A DNA stretch of 8,283 nt, from NCBI GenBank assembly GCA_002414705.1, contig DIAL01000056.1:3321-11603 (forward strand). Direction: 5' to 3'. The stretch comes from Flavobacteriaceae bacterium UBA5079. GTDB lineage: Bacteria > Bacteroidota > Bacteroidia > Flavobacteriales > Flavobacteriaceae. How positions within the stretch are numbered: the first letter of the stretch is position 1; each line of letters starts with the position of its first letter. The notes beneath the pieces were generated by a model. That model was given only the letters and a program-made list of their open reading frames with translations, was not told where the DNA came from and ran no database searches. The translations under genes and the position numbers were made by a program. Below, piece by piece: positions 1-6,164 of the stretch.

Positions 1-1
1 G

Positions 2-292
2 TTAGAAGCCTATCCAGAGCCAAAGCCTGCCCCAACAACCGTGGCAACACTTTTAAAGCGCATGACAGATAAAGGTTTTGTAGCCTATAATACTTTTGGG
101 AAATCGCGAGAGTACTTTCCACTCGTTAAAAAGAAAGCCTATTTCTCAAAACACGTTAACGGATTGATAAAGGACTTTTTTAATGATAGCGCGTCACAAT
201 TTGCATCGTTTTTTACCAAAGAAACCAATTTATCTAAAACGGAATTGGAAGAATTAAAAAAACTGATTGATCAAGAAATAAAAAACAAATAA
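2..292 (+). CDS. BlaI/MecI/CopY-family transcriptional repressor, C-terminal part (5' end outside window)
   Basis: The reading frame is open from base 2 (LEAYPEPKPAPTTVATLLKRM...) to the TAA at 290-292, so about 96 residues of a family that is usually 120-130 long are visible; the first 25-30 are off the left edge. The GTG at 41 is an internal codon, not the start, because upstream codons continue the family pattern. Visible parts are the recognition-helix region of the winged helix (TTVATLLKRMTDKGFV), the wing (NTFGKSREYFPLV), and a C-terminal helical dimerisation region rich in Lys, Glu and Leu. In this family the dimer represses its own operon until the partner M56 protease triggers its cleavage. 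The M56 gene begins 13 bp downstream on the same strand, which strongly supports that role. The operator would lie upstream of the window, so targets cannot be read here. Confidence 0.9.
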   Translation, partial: LEAYPEPKPAPTTVATLLKRMTDKGFVAYNTFGKSREYFPLVKKKAYFSKHVNGLIKDFFNDSASQFASFFTKETNLSKTELEELKKLIDQEIKNK

Positions 293-305
293 CAACGAAT
301 TAGCT

Positions 306-2684
306 ATGGACATTTATATTCTAAAGTTTAGTGCGTGCTTGGCTGTTTTTATGCTGTTCTATAAATTAGTATTGGAACGTGAAAACATTCATCATTTTAA
401 ACGTTTATTTTTATTGGCTGCTCTTTTGGTGTCTATTGGAATTCCGTTAATTACGTTTACAACATTTATTGAAGCTGCTCCAATTATAAATGCAGTCGTA
501 TTTTCAAATTCGGAATCTGTTGCTATAACAGCTGAAATAGAACCAACGTTTTCAGACTATCTACCAACTATTCTATGGTCAGTTTATTTCTTAGGCATTA
601 TCATATTTCTGGGACGTTTCACCATCAATCTATTTCAACTGATTAAGCGCATTAAGCAAAATCCGAAATATGTAAAAGGAAATTTAGTTCATGTTTTAAT
701 AACGGATTTAATATATCCTCATACCTTCTTGAAGTACATTTTTTTAAATAAAACAAAATATGAAACGCACGATATTCCAAAAGAAGTCATGCTGCATGAA
801 GAAACACATGCCAAACAAAAGCACGCTTTAGATATTTTGTTTATTGAACTCATGCAAATTATATTTTGGTTTAATCCATTACTCTATTTCATTAAAAAGG
901 ACATTAAACTCAACCACGAATTTTTAGCAGATCAAGCCGTTCTGGAACAAGGAACAGACACCAAAACCTATCAGCACATCTTATTGGCATTTTCAGCTTC
1001 CAACACCATGGAAGACGCACAGACTCATCATCTGGCGAATGCTATTAATTATTCATTAATCAAAAAACGATTTACAGTTATGAAATCACACACATCAAAC
1101 ACCGTAAAATGGGTAAAAGGACTTATTATCCTGCCTGTTTTAGCTGTATTAATTTACAGTTTTAGTAGTAAAAATGAGGTTTATCAACCAGCAGAGCCAA
1201 ACACTTTTTTTAGTGAAACACCACAAGAACTTTTACCTATTGAAAACATTTCGGAAGCCGACAAATTAGTAGGAGCTACTAAAGATAAATTAAAACATCT
1301 TAATGCAAACACCATAAAATACAAAAAGAATTCTGATAATAATTTAATTATACCCAATCAACCTACAGTTTCACAACAAAAAAACACGCAAAAAGCAAAA
1401 ACTAGTCAAACTAAATTACTTCTAAAAATATATGATGTTATTTGCGAAGATTGCAGATTTAGTTTTGATAAAGAGCTTATAAAAAACCTAAAAATAGAAA
1501 CCAACACAACTGAAACTATTTCATCCTTCAAGTTTAAAGTTCCCGGAAAACCAACCGTTAATGTTGTAGGGAATGGATTGAACGAAGAAGCCCTAACTAA
1601 TTTAAATTATGCCAAAATTGGCGATTATATTACAATATATGATATAAAAGCCTCTAAAAACAGTATTAAAACACCTATTCTAATTGAACTACAAGCCAAT
1701 CTAATTCCGCCACCTCCACCACCAATTCCTGCCAGTGCGACACCTGAACAACAAGAAAAATACAAAAAAGTTCAAGACGAATACAACCAGAAATATAAAG
1801 TCAAGAAGGGAAAAGTAAGTAATATTCCGCCTCCACCTCCACCACCAATTCCTGCCAGTGCGACACCTGAACAACAAGAAAAATACAAAAAAGTTCAAGA
1901 CGAATATAACCAGAAATATAAAGTCAAGAATGGGGAGGTCAGTAATATTCCACCACCTCCGCCTCCAGCGCCAATGACCATGGCTAGCGATAAAAAAACA
2001 GATGGTAATACCAAAACTGGTTTTATTACAATTAACAACGAAAAGCATTTTTATGCAACGGTTGAAGGAAAAACCAAATATTATAACCGTTGGGGAAATC
2101 AAGTTGATAAAAATGGAAATATACTCTCCACTACCCAAACAAATGGCGATGACGTTGTGCCTGGACAGAAAATAAGTAAAGTGTACCAAAATGATCAGGT
2201 TGTAAGTGAGTTTAACAAGAATTGGGTGTCTGATACCGAAACTTTGAATCCTCCTCCACCTCCACCAATATCACCTTTGGACCATGTTATACAAATGGCC
2301 AAGAAAGATGCTTCATTTTTCTATGAAGGAAAATCGGTTTCATCAGATCGTGCAATTGCTCTATTAAAAAGTAATAGAGAATTAAATATTCTAACTAAAA
2401 ATACGGACAGTAATATTCCACGAGTATTTATAACCAAAGATCCAATAAATCATGATACGCTAAGTAAAACTTCATTCCCAAAACCAACTGCCGAAAATGC
2501 CGTCAGCCATCTAAAAGTAATGAATAGACATGGTGCGAAATTTTATTTGGATGGAAAGGAAGTATCATTTGACGACGCTTTAAAAGCTGTTAGAAAAAAT
2601 AAGAATGCTGATATTAACTCGACAATTGAACCTCCTGTAGTAAAAATAAGCACGAAATTAATTGGTGTTATGGGTAAAAAATAA
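306..2684 (+). CDS. M56-family (BlaR1-like) membrane metallopeptidase with a long repeat-rich periplasmic region
   Basis: This 792-residue protein is the likely signal-transducing protease for the BlaI-type repressor encoded just upstream. Predicted membrane segments lie near residues 4-23, 34-54, 86-106, 174-196 and 267-286. The zinc protease motif HEETH is at 164-168, and a downstream NHEFLAD (203-209) supplies the probable third ligand Glu205. By analogy with BlaR1, residues after about 287 are extracytoplasmic. That part has no visible penicillin-binding domain. It contains a GldM-like stretch (about 370-450) with a C380-x-x-C383 pair, proline runs at 468-473, 508-514, 549-554 and 649-654, a duplicated charged linker (467-547), an NRWGNQVDKNGNI segment, and two related modules (about 658-712 and 732-792) sharing an F-Y/F-x-x-GK-x-VS core. 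The ATG at 306 gives a proper first membrane helix. Known: M56 proteins pair with BlaI. Inferred: the tail senses an envelope signal other than beta-lactams; the ligand is unknown. Confidence 0.9.
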   Translation: MDIYILKFSACLAVFMLFYKLVLERENIHHFKRLFLLAALLVSIGIPLITFTTFIEAAPIINAVVFSNSESVAITAEIEPTFSDYLPTILWSVYFLGIIIFLGRFTINLFQLIKRIKQNPKYVKGNLVHVLITDLIYPHTFLKYIFLNKTKYETHDIPKEVMLHEETHAKQKHALDILFIELMQIIFWFNPLLYFIKKDIKLNHEFLADQAVLEQGTDTKTYQHILLAFSASNTMEDAQTHHLANAINYSLIKKRFTVMKSHTSNTVKWVKGLIILPVLAVLIYSFSSKNEVYQPAEPNTFFSETPQELLPIENISEADKLVGATKDKLKHLNANTIKYKKNSDNNLIIPNQPTVSQQKNTQKAKTSQTKLLLKIYDVICEDCRFSFDKELIKNLKIETNTTETISSFKFKVPGKPTVNVVGNGLNEEALTNLNYAKIGDYITIYDIKASKNSIKTPILIELQANLIPPPPPPIPASATPEQQEKYKKVQDEYNQKYKVKKGKVSNIPPPPPPPIPASATPEQQEKYKKVQDEYNQKYKVKNGEVSNIPPPPPPAPMTMASDKKTDGNTKTGFITINNEKHFYATVEGKTKYYNRWGNQVDKNGNILSTTQTNGDDVVPGQKISKVYQNDQVVSEFNKNWVSDTETLNPPPPPPISPLDHVIQMAKKDASFFYEGKSVSSDRAIALLKSNRELNILTKNTDSNIPRVFITKDPINHDTLSKTSFPKPTAENAVSHLKVMNRHGAKFYLDGKEVSFDDALKAVRKNKNADINSTIEPPVVKISTKLIGVMGKK
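1704..1946 (+). repeat. In-frame tandem repeat, two units of 120 and 123 bp, inside the M56 gene
   Basis: Unit 1 runs 1704-1823 and unit 2 runs 1824-1946. By eye they differ by one extra proline codon in unit 2 and about six substitutions, five of them clustered at the 3' end. Each unit encodes a run of 6 or 7 prolines, then IPASATPEQQEKYKK and a Lys/Tyr-rich charged stretch ending in VSN. A third proline run (from 1947) starts as if opening another unit but diverges after it. The near identity at nucleotide level suggests a recent duplication or ongoing homogenisation. Confidence 0.95.
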
Positions 2685-2709
2685 AAGTTTTTTAAATCAA
2701 ATTAATAAG

Positions 2710-2736
2710 AGCCACGAAAATTTCGTGGCTTTTTTT
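2710..2736 (+). terminator. Rho-independent terminator of the blaI-M56 operon
   Basis: A perfect inverted repeat AGCCACGAAA / TTTCGTGGCT (2710-2719 and 2721-2730) is followed at once by TTTTTT. It begins 25 bp after the M56 stop codon. The innermost A:T pairs would open to form a workable loop. It separates the repressor/protease operon from the DUF4407 gene. Confidence 0.9.
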
Positions 2737-2762
2737 GTAACAAAACCATCCATTTAACGTTC
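2734..2762 (+). promoter_or_regulatory. Possible Bacteroidetes-type promoter for the DUF4407 gene
   Basis: TTTG at 2734-2737 and TAACGTTC at 2755-2762 are 17 bp apart, resembling the flavobacterial TTG / TAnnTTTG promoter pattern but with two mismatches in the -7 element. The -33 element would overlap the T tract of the preceding terminator. A promoter is expected here because a strong terminator precedes the gene. The exact placement is a weak call. Confidence 0.25.
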
Positions 2763-2776
2763 TAATAGTCAATCAA

Positions 2777-2796
2777 CCTGCCTGACGAAAGGCAAG
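2777..2796. repeat. Short imperfect palindrome upstream of the DUF4407 gene
   Basis: CCTGCCT (2777-2783) and AGGCAAG (2790-2796) pair with one mismatch around a 6-nt spacer. It lies 18 bp before the DUF4407 start codon and is locally GC-richer than its surroundings. It could be a small leader hairpin or a decayed copy of a dispersed intergenic palindrome; the sequence alone cannot decide. Confidence 0.4.
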
Positions 2797-2814
2797 TCCA
2801 AACATCAATCAATC

Positions 2815-3915
2815 ATGTTAAAACATTTCTTCATCCTCTGCTCTGGGTCTGATAAAGACATTTTAGATACCTGCTCCAATGGTGAGCAAAACAAATACGC
2901 AGGTATTGGCGCAACTGTTTTCTTTACCGCTGTTATGGCATTTATTGCTGCCAGTTATGCACTTTACACCGTATTTGATAATTATTTTATAGCCATGGCA
3001 TTTGGTGCTATTTGGGGTTTATTGATTTTTAATTTAGACCGTTTTATTGTTTCAACTATTAAAAAAAGTGACAACAAAATGAACGAATTACTCCAAGCTA
3101 CGCCTCGGATAATTTTGGCTGTTATTATTGCTGTTGTGATTTCTAAACCATTAGAACTTAAAATTTTTGAGAAAGAAATTAATCAGGTGCTTTTAACAGA
3201 AAAGAACCAAATGACACTTGAAAATCAGGAAGAGATTGCCAAACAATTTACACCTAACATAACTAATTTAGAAACCGATATTTTAGCCCTTCAAAATCAA
3301 AGTGCTACAAAAGAAGCAGAAGTTAATGCCTTGTACGACACCTATATTCAAGAAGCCGAAGGAACAGCTGGCACCAAACTATTAGGAAAAGGGCCTGTAT
3401 ATCAAGAAAAACGGGACAAACATGATAAAGGTTTAGCGGAACTTCAGGCAATGAAAGAAGCTAATAATGCTAAAATAACAACGATTGAAAATCAAATTGC
3501 AGATTTACAGAATAATCAGAAAGCACAAATTCAAAATACGCAACCTATTATTAATGGGTTCGATGGTTTAATGGCACGCGTAAATGCCCTACAAAAACTT
3601 CCTTGGCTACCATCATTTTTTATATTTCTACTATTTTTGGCAATTGAAACATCGCCAATTATTGCTAAATTATTATCGCCAAAAGGCTCTTATGATTATA
3701 AATTAGAAGATGCTGAAAGCACAGTAATAACTTGGGCTAAACAAAAAATGAACGAGCGGAAGGAAATTCTGAAAACTGATATGGTTTTAAATAATAAAAT
3801 TTACAAAGACATTTCAGAAGAAGATGAACTTTACAATTATAAGCGTAAAAAAGCTCGTGAATTGATGCAATTGCAAGCTGATGCGTTTTTTCAGCATCAG
3901 AAAAAGACACTTTAG
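2815..3915 (+). CDS. DUF4407 domain-containing membrane protein with central coiled coil
   Basis: This 366-residue protein matches the DUF4407 family by pattern. A short cytoplasmic-looking N-terminus (FFILCSGSDKDIL) leads to two closely spaced membrane helices (about 31-52 and 56-74) and the conserved-looking NLDRFIVSTIKK segment (73-84). A third helix follows (about 98-113), then a long Gln/Glu/Lys-rich coiled-coil region (about 116-245), a fourth helix (about 265-285, SFFIFLLFLAIETSPIIAK) and a charged C-terminal helix rich in Lys, Glu and Arg. No catalytic motif is visible and the family has no established biochemical role that I know of. The start at 2815 is preferred because it gives the complete family N-terminus. 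A terminator precedes it and the next gene follows after 41 bp, so the two may be cotranscribed. The coiled coil between membrane anchors suggests a structural or scaffolding role, which is inference only. Confidence 0.85.
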   Translation: MLKHFFILCSGSDKDILDTCSNGEQNKYAGIGATVFFTAVMAFIAASYALYTVFDNYFIAMAFGAIWGLLIFNLDRFIVSTIKKSDNKMNELLQATPRIILAVIIAVVISKPLELKIFEKEINQVLLTEKNQMTLENQEEIAKQFTPNITNLETDILALQNQSATKEAEVNALYDTYIQEAEGTAGTKLLGKGPVYQEKRDKHDKGLAELQAMKEANNAKITTIENQIADLQNNQKAQIQNTQPIINGFDGLMARVNALQKLPWLPSFFIFLLFLAIETSPIIAKLLSPKGSYDYKLEDAESTVITWAKQKMNERKEILKTDMVLNNKIYKDISEEDELYNYKRKKARELMQLQADAFFQHQKKTL

Positions 3916-3956
3916 TTTTTTGTTTGTACTTTTAAGAAACAAATAAAAGTCACGTT

Positions 3957-4400
3957 ATGAAATCACGATATCTATTTTTGAGCTTACTTTTTTCAATTGG
4001 ATTGTTTGGTCAGTCTGAAACATCCAACACTTATAATGAAGATGCTAAAGCTATTCGCCTAGTTTTAAAAACACAGCAGGATGCTTGGAATAAATTTGAT
4101 TTAGAAGGATTTATGCAAGGTTATTGGAAAAGTGATTCCTTGAAATTTTATGGTAGCAATGGCATTACCAAAGGTTGGCAAAAAACATTGGACAACTATA
4201 AAAAAGGCTATCCAAGTAGAGAGCATATTGGCGAATTACAATTTACGCTTAAGTCTATTTCACCTATTGAAGACCATTCATATTACGTTATGGGGCAATA
4301 TCATTTGAAACGTTCGGTTGGTGACGCTCAAGGCGAATTCCTTATTATCCTTAAAAAGATTAATGGCGAATGGAAAATAATTGCTGATATGTCCAGCTAA
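3957..4400 (+). CDS. Secreted NTF2-like (SnoaL/DUF4440-type) small protein
   Basis: This 147-residue protein begins with a signal peptide (MKSRYLFLSLLFSIGLFGQ, about 1-19) ending in the FGQ often seen before flavobacterial cleavage sites. There is no Cys for a lipoprotein. The mature part resembles the NTF2-like/DUF4440 fold: an N-terminal helix (EDAKAIRLVLKTQQDAWNK), the DLEGFMQGYW segment, then alternating strands ending in FLIILKKINGEWKIIADMSS, the typical W-x-I closing strand. Such proteins form cone-shaped dimers that bind small ligands or act as accessory domains; no substrate can be read here. A TACTTTTA at 3927-3934 resembles a -7 box with one mismatch, but no clear -33 partner is visible, so expression from the DUF4407 transcript is also possible. 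Its TAA directly touches the stop codon of the convergent STAS gene. Confidence 0.8.
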   Translation: MKSRYLFLSLLFSIGLFGQSETSNTYNEDAKAIRLVLKTQQDAWNKFDLEGFMQGYWKSDSLKFYGSNGITKGWQKTLDNYKKGYPSREHIGELQFTLKSISPIEDHSYYVMGQYHLKRSVGDAQGEFLIILKKINGEWKIIADMSS

Positions 4401-4679
4401 TTAAGCAGCATCATTAGATTTAAAATGATCGTATAAATCTTTACACCCAAAACCGATAATTGATAATTGCTTTTTCTTAACCAATGACTCGTTATGAAGT
4501 TTAGCTAATGCCATAACACCAAATTTATCAATACTATCTAATTCTTCGATACTGATGGTTACAGATTGTAATTTTTCGAATACGTTTTCGAATTGATTTT
4601 GAAACGTAGCAACAGATGATTTATCGAGTGTGCCTTTTACGTTAAAGAAGTTGTTGTAATGTGAAATTATTAAGCTCAT
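4401..4679 (-). CDS. Small STAS-domain protein (anti-anti-sigma factor-like)
   Basis: This 92-residue stand-alone domain follows the STAS pattern: opening strands (SLIISHYNNFFNVKGTLD), a helix (SVATFQNQFENVFEKL), the strand VTISIEELDSI, then FGVMALAKLHNESLVKKKQLSIIGF and a final helix (KDLYDHFKSN). Known members such as SpoIIAA bind anti-sigma kinases and are switched by phosphorylation of a Ser/Thr in a DS(S/T)GLG-type loop. Here the loop reads LDSIDKFG (47-54), one residue longer, with Ile50 where the phosphorylated Ser normally sits; nearby Ser49 is the only hydroxyl residue. No kinase, phosphatase or sigma factor gene is nearby. It lies 182 bp downstream of the FAD dehydrogenase gene with an inverted repeat before its start, so it is probably its own unit. 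The function as a regulator is inferred from the fold alone. Confidence 0.75.
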   Translation of the reverse strand: MSLIISHYNNFFNVKGTLDKSSVATFQNQFENVFEKLQSVTISIEELDSIDKFGVMALAKLHNESLVKKKQLSIIGFGCKDLYDHFKSNDAA

Positions 4680-4681
4680 AA

Positions 4682-4731
4682 CATATGATTTTTAAATATT
4701 AAACAATAAATAAAGTGCTACTAATCATATG
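4682..4731 (-). promoter_or_regulatory. Inverted repeat in the leader of the STAS gene
   Basis: On the + strand CATATGATT (4682-4690) and AATCATATG (4723-4731) are perfect 9-bp inverted arms separated by 32 bp. In the STAS transcript they would form an AU-rich stem whose 3' arm ends 2 nt before the start codon. Each arm also contains the palindrome CATATG, with centres 44 bp apart (about four helical turns), so paired operator sites are an alternative. The rest of the 4680-4861 gap is AT-rich and I see no gene in it. Confidence 0.45.
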
Positions 4732-4861
4732 AGGGATACTGTAAATATAATATCTTTAAACAATTACACCTTTAGTTTTCGATATACGGCAAAACTTTTA
4801 GTTTATTGCCTCTTTACTACAGAAAAAGTTGACAAACTATTGCTTAATAAAATATTACAAT

Positions 4862-6109
4862 TTAAAATTTTCTATCAGGGTGACAGTTTTGAATAGCCAA
4901 TGAGAGTGGCTTTTCTGAAATAATTTCGGACACCAATTTCCCTGTTGCAGTTGCCATACTCCAACCCATCATGGCATGACCAGTTGCAATAGTTAAGTTT
5001 AAGCATTTTGAAGATTTTCCAATATACGGCAAACCATCTGGTGAAACAGGGCGTAAACCTGAAGCCGCATTCTCTTTTTCAGTTTGATTCAAAGTAATTT
5101 CGGGATAATATTGCAATGCTGCTTTTGCAATAGCATCAACTCTAATAGAGTTTATAACATTATTAATTCCTGCTATTTCCATAGTGCCAGCAAAACGTGT
5201 AAATCCGTTCATAGGAGTTACGGCGACTTTGGCTTCAGCTAAAATGGCTGGAATAGAGATTCCTGTGGACTGTTCTGTATTAATTCTATAGCCTTTACCA
5301 GCTTGCAACAATAAATTAAGCCCTATTTTTTTACTTAAAAAAGTACTCCATGTTCCTGCTGCTAGAACAAACTCATCGGCTTGCAAGATTTGCTTATTGG
5401 TCTTTAATGATACAATTTTAATGTTGGCTAAAGTTAAATCTTCTACTTTTTCATTGGTATAAAACACAACACCTTCATCCTTTAAATACGCTTTCATTTC
5501 CATCATGAACTCCTGTGGTGTGGAATGTGAATCGCATTTGTAATACACAGCACCTTTGGCTGAAATAGAAACATTAGGCTCCAATACTTTTAATTCGTCT
5601 AGTGATATTTCAGACGCATCTAACCCTTCACTTTTAGCTATTTCGGCTGTATGAATTTCCTCTCCCAGCATTTTATCTGTCTGACAAAGCATTAATAAAC
5701 CTTTCTTTTCTAGCTGAAATGAAAATTTCTCATCTTGCTTAATAGCGTCATAAAATTCTTGCGATAACAAGGTTAGCCCTTTAATAGTTGGGATAGCTTT
5801 TTTAACATTTTTAGCATTACACGATTTATTGAAGGCATAGGTCCATTTTAAAAAATCAGAATCCAAACGTGGTTTAATATATAAAGGGCTAGCTGGATTA
5901 AGCATCCATTTGAATCCTTTTTTCATAACGCCAGGAGCCGATAATGGAATAATATGACTTGGAGATAAATAGCCAGCATTAACATACGACGCTCCTGAAT
6001 CCATATTAGATTGATCTATAACACTAACATGATACCCTTCTTTATGTAAGTAGTAAGCAGTACACAAACCAATGATTCCACCTCCGATTATGATGATTTT
6101 TTTGCTCAT
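4862..6109 (-). CDS. FAD-dependent D-amino acid dehydrogenase (DadA-like), probable cis-4-hydroxy-D-proline dehydrogenase
   Basis: This 415-residue flavoprotein belongs to the DAO/DadA family. It shows the N-terminal dinucleotide-binding motif IIIIGGGIIGLCTAYYL (GGGIIG at 9-14), followed by the acidic residue Asp32 at the end of the second strand. The C-terminal FAD/substrate segments GLRPVSPDGLPYIG (351-364) and GHAMMGW (377-383) are typical of DadA relatives, and the length fits the family. No signal peptide is present. In the 4-hydroxyproline pathway an enzyme of this type oxidises cis-4-hydroxy-D-proline to pyrroline-4-hydroxy-2-carboxylate, passing electrons to the respiratory chain or oxygen. 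That substrate is inferred from the epimerase gene 55 bp upstream and the aldehyde dehydrogenase beyond it. A general D-amino acid dehydrogenase is the alternative. It is the last enzyme gene of the operon visible here. Confidence 0.88.
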   Translation of the reverse strand: MSKKIIIIGGGIIGLCTAYYLHKEGYHVSVIDQSNMDSGASYVNAGYLSPSHIIPLSAPGVMKKGFKWMLNPASPLYIKPRLDSDFLKWTYAFNKSCNAKNVKKAIPTIKGLTLLSQEFYDAIKQDEKFSFQLEKKGLLMLCQTDKMLGEEIHTAEIAKSEGLDASEISLDELKVLEPNVSISAKGAVYYKCDSHSTPQEFMMEMKAYLKDEGVVFYTNEKVEDLTLANIKIVSLKTNKQILQADEFVLAAGTWSTFLSKKIGLNLLLQAGKGYRINTEQSTGISIPAILAEAKVAVTPMNGFTRFAGTMEIAGINNVINSIRVDAIAKAALQYYPEITLNQTEKENAASGLRPVSPDGLPYIGKSSKCLNLTIATGHAMMGWSMATATGKLVSEIISEKPLSLAIQNCHPDRKF

Positions 6110-6164
6110 CTGAATTTTATCATATCAATTCAACATTATTTCATTAACTCAATAACACATTGCT

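Noticed and set aside
41..43. GTG at 41 as the start of a short 83-residue protein
   Set aside because: The frame is open to the window edge and the upstream residues continue the BlaI-family helix-turn-helix, so this is an internal valine.
1701..2189. Open frame of 162 codons on the - strand, rich in Trp and Arg
   Set aside because: It lies wholly inside the M56 gene and its composition is the antisense reading of the proline codons and tandem repeat; no independent coding evidence.
4779..4795. ATATACGGCAAA, also found near 5022 in the part of the FAD dehydrogenase gene encoding LPYIG
   Set aside because: A 12-base match downstream of the gene could suggest a relic of a second copy, but neighbouring bases do not extend the similarity, so chance is the better explanation.
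4772..4796. AGTTTT / AAAACT inverted repeat in the gap between the dehydrogenase and STAS genes
   Set aside because: Six A/T-rich base pairs around an 11-nt spacer are expected by chance in this composition and no function is suggested by position.
4821..4840. Possible terminator after the FAD dehydrogenase gene on the - strand (AGTT-TGTC-AACT then a T tract)
   Set aside because: The stem is only 4 bp and A/T-rich; too weak to call.
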